Made by a program: the position numbers and the translations under genes. This document shows, one piece after another, positions 18,680-27,684 of a stretch of DNA of 64,000 nt (within the stretch, counting starts at the first letter, position 1; each line of letters opens with the position of its first letter). The stretch comes from Bog-752 sp963799395 (GTDB taxonomy: Bacteria; Actinomycetota; Thermoleophilia; UBA2241), in NCBI GenBank assembly GCA_963799395.1, contig CAWCWZ010000063.1, positions 66,191-130,190 of the forward strand. Direction: 5' to 3'. The notes under the pieces were generated by a model, which had not been told where the DNA came from, did no database searches, and was given only the letters and a program-made list of their open reading frames with translations.

Positions 18680-19327
18680 ATGAGATCTGGGTTCAAGGGT
18701 TCAACCGCGCGGCTCATCGTGCTACTGGGTCTGGTGCTGGTGGCGCTGGCCCTGGTCGCCGTGCCGCTCGCCATCGCCGCCGCCCCCGGGACCGGGCCGG
18801 TCGTTGCGGCATCAATGTCCTACGGCAGCTTCTCGGCGGCGCCAAGGTCACCGGTACAGATCCGTCGTCGACGACGACGCCACACGTACGCGCACGGTCA
18901 CCAGGACGGGCGCTCGGGCCATTCGTGGCCGTCATCGGTCTGCCGCTTCCGGTGTACGCCGACTCGATTGACGGCCACGGGCACGGCTGCCAACTTCGCA
19001 GATACTACGGCGCCGGTGTCGGTTGTCTACTACCCTCCCGAAACAGTCGGCGCCGCGAACGTCGCGCTCAGCGTCGCCGTCAAGAACACGACGGTCAGCG
19101 GCACGGTCAAGAGCGCCAAGACCAAGAAGGCAGTGAAGGGCGTCAAGGTCACGCTCGGTAACCAGACCGCCACGACCTCCAAGAAGGGCAAGTACTCGAT
19201 CGTCGTCGGCCTGTGGCCGGCGACCAGCTACAAGGTCACCTTCGCCTGGAAGGGCCACAAGAAGGTCACCAAGACGATCACCAGCGCGCCGGGTTCGGTG
19301 GTCGGATTGAACGTTTCTCTCAAGTAG
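18680..19327 (+). CDS. Secreted protein with carboxypeptidase-regulatory-like beta domain; middle probably double-frameshifted
   Basis: 215 residues from ATG 18680 (a GTG lies one codon earlier). Residues 1-35 are a Sec signal peptide with the core LIVLLGLVLVALALVAVPLAIAAA. The last 75 residues form a CarboxypepD_reg-like Ig fold: VSGTVKSAKTKKAVKGVKVTL, TTSKKGKYSIVVGLWPATSY, TITSAPGSVVGLNVSLK. Between about 18840 and 18970 the frame turns Arg/His-rich, whereas another frame there reads GGAKVTGTDPSSTTTP and AVIGLPLPVYADSID; two compensating indels would restore one smooth protein. Such domains occur in cell-surface or transport-linked proteins. A strong terminator follows. Stop TAG. Confidence 0.6.
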   Translation: MRSGFKGSTARLIVLLGLVLVALALVAVPLAIAAAPGTGPVVAASMSYGSFSAAPRSPVQIRRRRRRHTYAHGHQDGRSGHSWPSSVCRFRCTPTRLTATGTAANFADTTAPVSVVYYPPETVGAANVALSVAVKNTTVSGTVKSAKTKKAVKGVKVTLGNQTATTSKKGKYSIVVGLWPATSYKVTFAWKGHKKVTKTITSAPGSVVGLNVSLK

Positions 19328-19354
19328 AGCAGAGCAGCCGACGCCTACCAAGGC

Positions 19355-19400
19355 GGGCGAGGGGCGGGGGCCGCAATGGCCCCCGCCCCTCGCCCTTTTT
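19355..19400 (+). terminator. Rho-independent terminator
   Basis: A perfect 18-base-pair stem (19355-19372 with 19378-19395) with a GCAAT loop is followed directly by TTTTT. This is the clearest canonical intrinsic terminator in the window. Confidence 0.9.
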
Positions 19401-19455
19401 GGCGCCCGACGGCGGCCACGGCTGCGGGGCGGCGTCCAGCGGGTACTCTGTGGCC

Positions 19456-20175
19456 ATGATCCATCCGCCGACAGACGAGCCGATCGTCATCATCCAGCAC
19501 GAGGCCGCGGCCCACGCCGGCACGCTGCTCGAGACGCTGGTCAACGCCGGTCTCACGGTCGACGTCCGTCAGCTCCACGCCGGTGCGCCCGTCCCGGCGG
19601 TCGAGGAGCTCGGCGAGATCGGCGGCCTCGTCGTGCTGGGCGGCTCCATGAACGCCGACCAGGCCGCCGAGTTTCCCTTCATCGACCGCGAACGGCGCCT
19701 GCTGGCCGCGGCGGTCGAAACCGGCGTGCCAGTGCTCGGCATCTGCCTCGGCGGCCAGCAGCTCGCCGCCGCCATCGGCGGCCGGGTCTACCAGCGAGCG
19801 GTGGCCGAGGTGGGCTGGCTGCCGGTCGAGATCGTGCGCGCGGACGGTCTGTTGCGCGACGTCTGCTCGCCCTTCCGCGCGCTCGAGTGGCACGCCCAGT
19901 CGTTCACGGTGCCGGCTGAGGCCGAAGTCCTGGCCCTGCGGCCCGGCGATCCCGGGGTGCAGGCCTTCCGCATCGGCCGGCGGGCGTGGGGCCTGCAGTT
20001 CCACGCCGAGGTCGACGAGAGCATCCTGCGGTTCTGGCTGCGGCGCGACAACAAGGGTGTGGCCCGGCGCGACCCGGAGCTGCACGCCCGGCTCTTCGCC
20101 GCGGTGCCGCAGGTCGTCGCCGACTCGCGGCTGCTGTGCCGGCAACTGGTCGAGAACTTCGTGGCCTTCTTTTAG
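19456..20175 (+). CDS. Class I glutamine amidotransferase (GATase1)
   Basis: 239 residues, a stand-alone GATase1. The nucleophile elbow is GICLGGQQLA (Cys) after VVLGGSMNADQ; the His-Glu pair is in WGLQFHAEVDE. ALEWHAQSF matches the usual WH-D-V segment. Such proteins hydrolyse glutamine to ammonia, or act as glutathione- or gamma-glutamyl-peptide hydrolases; the stand-alone form does not reveal the acceptor. It starts at ATG 19456. Its TAG stop overlaps the TAA stop of the convergent anti-sigma gene. Confidence 0.85.
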   Translation: MIHPPTDEPIVIIQHEAAAHAGTLLETLVNAGLTVDVRQLHAGAPVPAVEELGEIGGLVVLGGSMNADQAAEFPFIDRERRLLAAAVETGVPVLGICLGGQQLAAAIGGRVYQRAVAEVGWLPVEIVRADGLLRDVCSPFRALEWHAQSFTVPAEAEVLALRPGDPGVQAFRIGRRAWGLQFHAEVDESILRFWLRRDNKGVARRDPELHARLFAAVPQVVADSRLLCRQLVENFVAFF

Positions 20176-20596
20176 GCCGCTGGTTCCTCTTGCGCCGGTC
20201 GGGCCGGCAGCCACTTGTGCATCGTCACCCGGGTGCCGTGGTTGACGAGGAACTCGACCCGGTCCATGAGGGTCATGATCAAGAAGAGTCCGCGGCCGGA
20301 TTCGCTGTCGGGATCGGGCGGGCCGCCGGTCGGCGGTCGGCGGCCAGACCGGCGGCAAGGCCGGCGCCGTAGTCACGTACCGTCGCCACGACCTCCCCGC
20401 TGCCGATCGCGACCGAGGCGCGCACGCCGCGCGGGCTGTCGCCGAACCGCAACGCGTTCTTGCAGGCCTCGTGCACGCACGTCAGCAGGTCGTAGGTCAC
20501 GTCGGCCGGCAGCGCGCGGCTCTCGAGGTAGAGGCGCAACGTGTGGCGAGCGGTACGCAGCCCGCGGAAGTCGGTGATGTCGTGGGCGATGACCAT
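20172..20596 (-). pseudogene. RsbW/SpoIIAB-like ATP-binding anti-sigma kinase, frameshifted
   Basis: An HATPase_c domain of the serine-kinase anti-sigma type: N-box DLLTCVHEACKNALRF, G1 box VRDYGAGL. The frame then breaks near 20330-20345 in a C/G-rich run; the next frame supplies the expected C-terminus SESGRGLFLIMTLMDRVEF (G2 box) and GTRVTMHKW, ending with TAA at 20172. These proteins bind or phosphorylate sigma-factor antagonists in stress control. One indel restores a protein of about 141 residues, so this is a working gene with a sequence error or a fresh mutation. Confidence 0.75.
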
Positions 20597-20716
20597 GTGT
20601 CCCTTGTCTGTCAGTCCGCGTTCACGTGCGACCCCTCCGCATGACAGCGTGCCCGCAAGCGTCTCGGGTCATGCCGTCATAGACTGAAGGTCCGACAGGC
20701 GGCCGGAAGAGACGAC

Positions 20717-21513
20717 ATGACGCCGCAGACGATCGACCATGAGTGGCTGGAACGGCTCTGCCGGCGGGCCGACGACATCCTGTGGGACGGCTACCGCTAC
20801 GTCCTCGCAGCCCCCGGCGCGCCCTGGCCGCGCCTGATCTTCCCGGCCAAGGGCCACGAGCGCCGGGTCGGCGAGCAGGAGGCGCGTTTCGCCTTCGTCG
20901 CCGCCCTGCTGGCCGACCCCTCCTCGGCGCCGTGGGCCTTCGCCGCCGAAGCGCCGACCCGGCTCTCCTACCGTTTCGCCCAGCGGGCCGGGGGGCCCCG
21001 GGCGCAGCGCGCCCTGACCGACCTCGCGCTCTACCGCGACAGCGACGATGCGCCGGCGCTGGCGGTCGAGTTCAAGTCGGGGGGCGCTCGGGCAAGTCCG
21101 AGCAGGACGACAGCATCAAGAAGGACATCGCCAAGGTCTTGGCCGAGCAGCCGCCCGCCCTCTGGTTTCAGGTCGTGCGCGACGCGAGCGCGGCCACGCT
21201 GCAGGGTCTGCTGCGCACGCTCGACACGGCGATCTCGCAGCTCAGCAACCCGTACAAGCTGGGCGCCTATCTGGCGCCGGGCAAGACCCCCGAGCCGCGC
21301 GCCAAGGCGATCGCCTTTCACGTCTGCGTGCTGAACCCGGACGTGACGGTCTCGATCCACCGGGTGCTCGACTACGTGCCCGGCAAGCCCAAGGACGAGT
21401 TCTTCACGCTGGCGACGACGGCGGCCGACGGCCCGCCCGAGCAGACCCAGCCGCGCGCCTCTCTCGAGATCGCCGACGGGCAGGGATGGAGCGTGTACCG
21501 GCCGGCGCCGTGA
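20717..21513 (+). pseudogene. Unknown protein with nuclease-like core, frameshifted
   Basis: ATG 20717 opens a frame of about 120 residues (LERLCRRADDILWDGYRYV; LTDLALYRDSDDAPALAVEFKSGG). It breaks at a run of six G (about 21079-21084) and continues in the next frame with GKSEQDDSIKKDIAKVLAEQ to 21513. Joined, it has about 265 residues. The arrangement D-L-A-L followed by A-V-E-F-K resembles the catalytic core of PD-(D/E)XK nucleases, but no family is recognised. The homopolymer position makes a sequencing indel the simplest explanation. Confidence 0.55.
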
Positions 21514-21534
21514 GCGGGCGTCGAGGCCGGTTCG

Positions 21535-21888
21535 CTAGCAGGTGACGTGGAGGATGGCGCGTACGTCTCCGGGCTTTGTGTCTCGCAACAGGAGCAGCGC
21601 TTTCTCGGTCGGCTCGGCGACGATCTCGACGCCGCGCCGCTTCGCCTCGTGCCAGACGTCGGGCATGATCGGCAGGCTGCCGGACTCGCCGGTGCCGACG
21701 ACCAGCCGCCGCCCGCCCCAGGGGATCGTCTCGTCGACCGACAGCGGCGTGTGGCCGAACTCAGCACGGTAGGCCTTCGACGCCTTCTTGGCGCGCTTGG
21801 TGACCTTGCCCCTGTCGATCACGATGTCGTGGTCGTAGCGCACGCCCTCGACTTCGACCTCGCCGAACCTGATCCAGCATCCTTTCAC
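21535..21888 (-). CDS. Mth938-like domain protein
   Basis: 117 residues from GTG 21888 (GGAGG six bases upstream). It matches the small Mth938/DUF498 fold: IRFGEVEVEGVRYDHDIVI at the start, GHTPLSVDE, the central RRLVVGTGESGSLPIMPDV and the ending RAILHVTC. Archaeal and bacterial members have no firm enzymatic role; the mitochondrial relative (NDUFAF3) helps assemble complex I. It is convergent with the preceding unknown gene. Stop TAG. Confidence 0.8.
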   Translation of the reverse strand: MKGCWIRFGEVEVEGVRYDHDIVIDRGKVTKRAKKASKAYRAEFGHTPLSVDETIPWGGRRLVVGTGESGSLPIMPDVWHEAKRRGVEIVAEPTEKALLLLRDTKPGDVRAILHVTC

Positions 21889-22098
21889 TGCGGCCTCCTC
21901 ACTCTGGGCGAGCGCGAACCTGGGGTCGGGAGCCCGGCGCCCCTGGCGCTCACCACCGCGCGTTCTCTTTGTTCCCGTCGCCGGCATCGCGGTCTGCCGT
22001 TCGCGGCCGCGCGGCTCGCGCCGGCTCCGACCCCCGGCGAGTCGGCCTGATAGAATCGGTGAGTCGCACCTGACTCCGGCAAGCGAACGGAGGCATGC

Positions 22099-22803
22099 AT
22101 GGGCAAGGTCGGTTACGGCTACGGCAGCGAGTACCATCTGCAGCGCTACCTGGCGTATCACCGCGGGGTCCTCAAGCAGCAGGTCGACGAGGCGACCGGC
22201 GGCGAGCTGATCAACTGGCTCGACTTTCCCTTCAGCGCGAGCCCCCAGCGCTTCTACCACGGGGAGTGGCGGGGGATCGGCTTTCTGCGCGACAACGAGC
22301 GCGCCGGCAACGTCCACGAAGCCTGGCGGGCGTACTGGCCCCAGACGGGTTCGCCGCCGAGCTGGGACGCGGTGGGGATCATGAACAAAGGCGGCGCGAC
22401 CTCCTGGGTCCTGGTCAAAGCCAAGGCCAATCTGGGTGAGCTCAAGAGCGACTGCGCGGCCAGCGCCAAGGCCAGGCCGCTGATCGAGCGCGCCCTGGCC
22501 GACACCAGGCGCGCGCTCGGCATCGCCGCCAACAGCGAGTGGACCGCGCCCTACTACCAGTTCTGCAATCGCCTGGCGATCCTCCACTTTCTGCTGGACC
22601 ACGGGGTCACGGCGCACGTGCTGTTCCTGTACTTCACGGGCGACAGGTTCCCGCGCAACCCCGCGATCGTCTGTCCGCAGTCGGCCGAGGAGTGGCAGCC
22701 GGCGCTCGCGACCATGCACCAGAAGGTGGGCTGGCCCGGCAACGGCGCGCTTGCGCCCCACGTGCACGAGCTCTTTTTGCCGATGCACAACCTCGACGTC
22801 TGA
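22099..22803 (+). CDS. Conserved protein of unknown function
   Basis: 234 residues from ATG 22099 (CGGAGG upstream). The product is soluble with no signal peptide: YGSEYHLQRYLAYHR, WLDFPFSASPQRFYHGEW, TSWVLVKAKANLGELKSDC, WTAPYYQFCNRLAILHFLL. The buried strand ending in V-K-A-K followed by an E resembles a PD-(D/E)XK-type core, as in its neighbour at 20717, but this is only a resemblance. The final codons and stop lie inside a 33-base duplication shared with the next gene's end. Confidence 0.55.
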   Translation: MGKVGYGYGSEYHLQRYLAYHRGVLKQQVDEATGGELINWLDFPFSASPQRFYHGEWRGIGFLRDNERAGNVHEAWRAYWPQTGSPPSWDAVGIMNKGGATSWVLVKAKANLGELKSDCAASAKARPLIERALADTRRALGIAANSEWTAPYYQFCNRLAILHFLLDHGVTAHVLFLYFTGDRFPRNPAIVCPQSAEEWQPALATMHQKVGWPGNGALAPHVHELFLPMHNLDV

Positions 22804-22850
22804 CTAGAGGCGCGTCAGCACAACCTCGACGTCTGACTACAGGCGCTTCA
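22785..22850. repeat. 33-bp tandem duplication at two convergent gene ends
   Basis: 22785-22817 and 22818-22850 match except at a few bases (each starts GCACAACCTCGACGTCTGAC). The first copy holds the stop of the rightward gene; the second holds the stop of the leftward gene. A duplication has separated the two termini. Confidence 0.8.
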
Positions 22851-23675
22851 GCAGCCTCTTCGCCTCGGCGAGGCTGAGACCAACTCAGGTCGGCTCGCGA
22901 GTGTCCGGCCGCGAGGAGCGCCCGCACCAGGCTCAGGGGCAGCAGCTCGCCCTCGGGCCGCGCCGGCTGCTCGACAGGTCGCGCCGGCCGCGTGCCCGTG
23001 CGCACGGCTGACCAGAACTCGCGCTCGGTCACGCGCAGCTCGTGCTCGAGGATGTAGGCGGCCATCCGGGGCGAGTACTCGCCGCGTCCCTTTGAGATGA
23101 CGGCGCGCAGCAGCGTTCCGTCGGCGAGGCTCTTTGTCCAGACCTCGTGCTTGCCGGTTTGGCGCCCCGGCTTGCCGGATGTGCGGGCCCAGCCGTCGAC
23201 GCGGCAGAACGCGCGCAGGTCGCGGTAGGGGATGGGCCTCACGCGCGATCGGCGCCTCTCGGCCTCGGCATCGAGGTTCAGCATGGCCACGACGCCGTCG
23301 GCGTCGCCGGCCAGCTCGATGCGCCGTACGTAGCCGACATTGCCACGGTGATTGACGGCGTGGCGCAGCTCGTCTTCCCAGTCTTCGGCGTATTCGAGCA
23401 TGACGTCGGCGAGCTCGTGCAGAGCTTCGTCGAGCCTGGCCGGCGACGGCGTGAGTGTTGAGCTCAGGGAGCCACAGGCCGAACTGGGCCTCGGTTGTCA
23501 CCACCTCAGGGTGAAAGCGGTAGCACGCGCCGAGCAGTGCGCTGATCTCGTCGGCGTTGGCGAGTACGACCTCGCGTCTATTGCGCCGGCCTATGAGCTG
23601 CCAGCGGCCCCGGCGGGCCTTGTCGAGCAGCGAGGGAAGCTGTCTGCGAGCGTCGGTCACGGTCCACGTCTCCAT
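22837..23675 (-). pseudogene. Phd/YefM-like N-terminal domain protein with long C-terminal region, frameshifted
   Basis: ATG 23675 follows GAGGTGG. The first 75 residues look like a Phd/YefM antitoxin (TVTDARRQLPSLLDKARRG, REVVLANADEISALL). The frame breaks near 23450 and continues in another frame: RLDEALHELADVMLEYAED, then YVRRIELAGDADGVVAMLNL and GKHEVWTKSLADGTLLRAV. A second shift near 22885 gives the natural end SLAEAKRLLKRL and TAG at 22837. The C-terminal half resembles a DUF2442/HicA-like substrate-binding region only vaguely; function unknown. It may be the antitoxin of a system whose toxin is not seen. Confidence 0.5.
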
Positions 23676-23769
23676 GGGGTCCACCTCGGGTTCAGGAAGC
23701 GTAGCGCTGAAGAGCTTCTGTACATGATGTAGCGATTGTACACCAGTTGACGTTGGTGGCGCGAGGCGC

Positions 23770-24415
23770 TCAGCGTGCCGACGGTGCCTCACCGGCCAGG
23801 TAGTCGAGCAGGTCGGCCGGCGTGGCGGCGACGTAGACGGCGCCGGCTTCGCGCAAGGCCGCGGCGCCGTGCCAGCCCCAGCCGGCGCCCAGGGGCGTGG
23901 CGCCGGCCTCAGCGCCCTCGAGCATGTCGCCGCGGGTGTCGCCGACGTAGAAGTAGCGCGGCTGGCCCGGGTAGCGCGCCATCACGCCGGCGATCTTGCG
24001 CACCTTGCTCGAGTCGGCCTCCGACGCCGAGCACGTCGCTCACCCGCTCGCCGAGCCCCTCCCGGGCCAGGAACTCGCGCACGACGCTGCCGGCGTTCGA
24101 GGTGATGACGACCACGTCGAAGCGCGCCGCCAGGCCGGCGAGCAACCCGGGCACGCCCGGAAAGGGGTGCAGATCGAGCGAGGTCGAAAGGACGGCGGCC
24201 GTGTCGTCGATGATCGCCTTGATGACGTCGCGCTCCATGCCGAGCGCCGCCATGCTGTCGTAGACGTTGTCGTCGAACAGCTCGACGACCTGGGCCGGGT
24301 CGGCGATCTCGGCGTGTCCGTGGGCCCGGCAGGCGGCGGCGAAGGCGGCGGTGAAGACGGCCAGGGAGTCGACCAGCACGCCGTCGTGGTCGAACATGAT
24401 GACGGGTCGTGTCAC
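23770..24415 (-). pseudogene. HAD-superfamily phosphatase (phosphoglycolate phosphatase-like), frameshifted
   Basis: ATG 24415 begins VIMFDHDGVLVDSLAVF, the HAD motif I with both aspartates; ITSNAGSVVREFLAREG is motif II. The frame breaks near 24022 and resumes with EADSSKVRKIAGVMARYPG (motif III Lys) and FYVGDTRGDMLEGAEAG (motif IV) to 23770. One indel restores a 214-residue phosphatase with a helical cap (type C1). Substrate unknown; phosphoglycolate or a sugar phosphate is usual. Confidence 0.75.
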
Positions 24416-24563
24416 AGAGGCCTCGCTTCGCTGGTCGGTCGAGCTTCACTGGCGGCGTCGTCACGATACCATCCCGCGCGAGCCGGGGCGCCCGGCCGCC
24501 CTCGCGAGGTCAATCCTGATACCCTAGACACATGAGAACGCTCTCCAGCCGGGTGGTCCGCCG

Positions 24564-26513
24564 GTGCCGCCCCGCCTGATCCCCCCGGCCATCGCCCTCG
24601 ACACGCCCAGCGAGGGCGAGCGCGTCGCGTTCGACGCGCTCGCCGCGGCCGAGGGCGCCGACGACTGGGTCGTGCTGCACTCGCTCGACCTGGCCAACCA
24701 CCGGCGCCGGCTGGCCGGCGAGATCGACTTTCTTCTGATCGTGCCGGGCAAGGGCGTGCTCGTCCTCGAGGTCAAGGGCGCCCACCATCTGCGCCGCCAC
24801 GACGGCCTCTGGTTCTATGGCTCCGACCCGCGGCCCGACGAGCGCGGACCCTTCAAGCAGGCCTCCGAGGCCATGCACAGCCTGCGCGACCGTCTGGTCC
24901 GCCGGCATCGCGACCTGGCCCGTGTGGTGTTCTGGTCGGCGGTCTGCTTTCCGTTCGTCGACTTCGCCGAAGCCTCCGAAGAATGGCACCCCTGGCAGGT
25001 GATCGACCGCCGGGCCATGGCGGCGCGGCCGCTCACGCAGCTCTGCGAGAGCGTGCTCGACCACGCCCGCGAGGAGCTCGTGGCCCACGACGAGCCCTGG
25101 TTCCACGCCGAGCGTCACGAGCCCCACGGGCAGCAGGTCGACGAGCTCCTGCGCGTCCTGCGCGGCGACTTCGAGTTCTTCGAAAGCCCCAAGTCGCGGG
25201 CGCGGCGCTTAGACGACGAGGTGCGCCGCTACACCGAGGAGCAGTTCGAGGCGCTCGACACGATCGACGCCAACCCGCGTGTCGTGTTCGATGGGCCGGC
25301 CGGCACCGGCAAGACGCTGCTCGCCGTCGAGGCGGCGCGCCGCGGCGCGGTCGCCGGCCGGCGCGTGCTGCTGCTGTGCTTCAACCGGCCGCTGGGCCGC
25401 TGGCTGCAGGAAGAGACCGAGGACCTGCGACCCAGGGCCGGCGCCGGCGTGTCGGGCAAGGGTCCCGGCGTGGTCGCGCGCACGTTGCACGAGCACCTGC
25501 GGCTGCTGGCCGGCGTCACACCCACCCCCGAGCAGGTCTGCAGCCAGAGCTTCTGGCAGGACGAGCTGCCCGAGCTGGCCGCCGAGGGGCTGCTCGAGCT
25601 TACTGAGCGAGCCTCGCGCGACGGCGGACACAGCCGCGAAGTCTACGACGAGATCGTCGTCGACGAGGCCCAGGACGTGCTGCGCCGCAGCTACTTCGAC
25701 GTGCTCGACCTGAGCTTGTCGGGCGGCTTCGACGGCGGCATCTACCGCCTGTTCGGCGACTTCGCCTACCAGCGCATCTACGACGCCGCCGCGCTCTCGC
25801 TCGACCAGGTGCTCGCGCCCGGCGGCCCCTGCGCCGGCGCCGTCCGCTACGAGCTGCGCGTCAACTGCCGCAACACGCCGCGGGTGGCGCAGCTCGCCTG
25901 CGCCTGCGGCGGCGTCGTGCCCGGCTACAGCCGGGTGCGCCGCCCCGACGACGAAGCCCAGCCCGAGATCCGCTACTGGCGCGACGAAGCGGGGCAGAGG
26001 AGACTCCTCGCGGCCGTCCTGGACGAGCTCGCCGAGCAGGGGTTCAAGGGCGCGCGCACCGCCATCCTGAGCCCCCACGGCGACGACAACTGTTGCGCCC
26101 GGGGCCTGACCGGACAGCCCTGGCAGGACCGCCTCGCGCCGCTGCTCAGAGAGGCGCGGGCGATCGCGAACCCGGTGGCGGGCGGCGCGCCGGACGGCGC
26201 GCCGCGCGGTGACGGGCCGGACGGCGGCGCCCCGGGCGGCGGCGGGCCGGTCGCCGCCGGCGAGTGGCCCGCCGCCTGCGTGCCCTCCGACCTGGACGCG
26301 GTCGATCTGCACTCCAACAAGACGCGCTACTGCTCGATCTACCGCTTCAAGGGCCTCGAGTCGCCGGCGGTGGTGCTCACCGACATCGAGGATCTCGACT
26401 CGCCGGCCGCCTGCTCGCTGCTCTACGTGGGCTGCACCCGGGCCCTGCACCGTCTCGTGATCCTCGCCCACGAATCGCTGCGGGCGACGCTGGAATCCGG
26501 GGGGCAGAAATGA
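24564..26513 (+). CDS. NERD-domain superfamily I helicase (UvrD/DUF2075-like)
   Basis: 649 residues. Residues 10-125 are a NERD nuclease-related domain (LAGEIDFLLIVPGKGVLVLE). A P-loop follows at about 247-262 (RVVFDGPAGTGKTLLAVEAA), Walker B at VYDEIVVDEAQDVL, motif IV-like ELRVNCRNTPRVAQLA, and the C-terminal motifs IYRFKGLESPAVVLTDIED and LLYVGCTRALHRLVILAH typical of UvrD-family helicases. A low-complexity Gly/Pro linker (about 548-580) separates the last two. The family probably acts on damaged or foreign DNA. GTG 24564 is chosen because the homology begins immediately after. It overlaps the next gene by ATGA. Confidence 0.8.
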   Translation: MPPRLIPPAIALDTPSEGERVAFDALAAAEGADDWVVLHSLDLANHRRRLAGEIDFLLIVPGKGVLVLEVKGAHHLRRHDGLWFYGSDPRPDERGPFKQASEAMHSLRDRLVRRHRDLARVVFWSAVCFPFVDFAEASEEWHPWQVIDRRAMAARPLTQLCESVLDHAREELVAHDEPWFHAERHEPHGQQVDELLRVLRGDFEFFESPKSRARRLDDEVRRYTEEQFEALDTIDANPRVVFDGPAGTGKTLLAVEAARRGAVAGRRVLLLCFNRPLGRWLQEETEDLRPRAGAGVSGKGPGVVARTLHEHLRLLAGVTPTPEQVCSQSFWQDELPELAAEGLLELTERASRDGGHSREVYDEIVVDEAQDVLRRSYFDVLDLSLSGGFDGGIYRLFGDFAYQRIYDAAALSLDQVLAPGGPCAGAVRYELRVNCRNTPRVAQLACACGGVVPGYSRVRRPDDEAQPEIRYWRDEAGQRRLLAAVLDELAEQGFKGARTAILSPHGDDNCCARGLTGQPWQDRLAPLLREARAIANPVAGGAPDGAPRGDGPDGGAPGGGGPVAAGEWPAACVPSDLDAVDLHSNKTRYCSIYRFKGLESPAVVLTDIEDLDSPAACSLLYVGCTRALHRLVILAHESLRATLESGGQK

Positions 26514-27640
26514 GAGCACGCGACCTGGGCATCGAGATCGGGCTCGGCGCCGTGGGGCCGCTGAACGCCATCACCGACGTGGCCGGCGTGAAGGTCGGCT
26601 GCGCGACGCTGATCGACGGCGGCGGCCCCCTGGTCGTTGGCGAGGGCCCGGTGCGGACCGGGGTCACGGTGATCGTGCCTCATGACGGCGAGATCAGCGA
26701 AGAGCCGCTGCTGGCCGGTTGCCACCGCCTGAACGGCAACGGCGAGCTTACCGGGCTCGAATGGATCCGCGAATCGGGCCTGCTGACCTCGCCCATCGCC
26801 CTCACCAACAGCCACTCCGTGGGTGTCGTGCGCGACGCCCTGGTCAGGCGCGAAGTCGAGGCGCGCGGCCCCGGCAAGCTCTTCTGGAGCCTGCCGGTCG
26901 TGGGCGAGACCTGGGACGGCTGCCTGAACGACGTGAACGGCCAGCACGTCCGCGCCGAGCACCTGTTCGCGGCGCTCGCCGCGGCCGCGGGCGGACCGGT
27001 CCCCGAAGGCAACGTCGGCGGCGGCACGGGCATGGTCTGCCACGACTTCAAGGGCGGCACCGGCACGTCGTCGCGGGTCGTCGAGACCGGGGGCGAGCGC
27101 TTCACGGTAGGCGTCCTCGTGCAGGCCAACCAGGGCGAGCGCGCCTCGTTTGCCGTGAACGGCGCGCCGGTGGGCCAGGTGCTCGATGGCGAGGCCGTGC
27201 CGCTGCCGGTGCTGCCCGAAGAGGCGCCGCCGGCGGGGGCCGGCTCGATCATCGCCATCGTGGCGACGGACGCGCCGCTGATCCCGACCCAGCTCCAGCG
27301 GCTGGCCCAGCGCGCCGGTCTGGGCGTCGCCCGGCTGGGCGCCTGGGCAGGTAACTACAGCGGCGACCTCTTCCTGGCCTTCTCGACGGCCAACCGCGGC
27401 CTGCCGCCGATGAGCTACGGCGCCGGCGGCCCCGTGCGGGTGCCGCTCGAGATGCTCTCGCTGGGCTTCATCGACCCGCTGCTCGAGGCCGTCGTCGAGG
27501 CCACCGCCGAAGCGATCCTGAACGCTATGCTGCAGGCCGAGACGATGACCGGCCGCGACGGCGTGACGGCGCATGCGCTCGACGGCGCCCGTCTCGTCGA
27601 GGTGCTCGACCGCTACGGGCGGAGGACCGCGCACGCCTGA
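26510..27640 (+). CDS. P1-family (DmpA-like) aminopeptidase/amidase
   Basis: 376 residues. This Ntn-hydrolase family (L-aminopeptidase D-esterase, beta-aminopeptidases BapA/DmpA) self-cleaves before a Ser or Thr. Seen here: LGIEIGLGAVGPLNAITDVAGVKVG in the N-terminal strand, LTNSHSVGVVRDAL, VVGETWDGCLNDVNG, EGNVGGGTGMVCHDFKGGTG, and the cleavage/nucleophile area near GAGSIIAIVATDAPL. It would hydrolyse N-terminal amino acids, D-amino acid amides or beta-peptides. The start ATG overlaps the helicase stop (ATGA), but the coupling to the helicase looks incidental. Confidence 0.85.
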   Translation: MRARDLGIEIGLGAVGPLNAITDVAGVKVGCATLIDGGGPLVVGEGPVRTGVTVIVPHDGEISEEPLLAGCHRLNGNGELTGLEWIRESGLLTSPIALTNSHSVGVVRDALVRREVEARGPGKLFWSLPVVGETWDGCLNDVNGQHVRAEHLFAALAAAAGGPVPEGNVGGGTGMVCHDFKGGTGTSSRVVETGGERFTVGVLVQANQGERASFAVNGAPVGQVLDGEAVPLPVLPEEAPPAGAGSIIAIVATDAPLIPTQLQRLAQRAGLGVARLGAWAGNYSGDLFLAFSTANRGLPPMSYGAGGPVRVPLEMLSLGFIDPLLEAVVEATAEAILNAMLQAETMTGRDGVTAHALDGARLVEVLDRYGRRTAHA

Positions 27641-27684
27641 CAGCGCCCGAGGCCACTTATCGGTCGCGCGATCTTACCCTCGAT

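Noticed and set aside
26264..26509. Upstream extension of the P1 peptidase frame
   Set aside because: The extension is the out-of-frame shadow of the helicase gene; homology begins exactly at ATG 26510, which overlaps the helicase stop.
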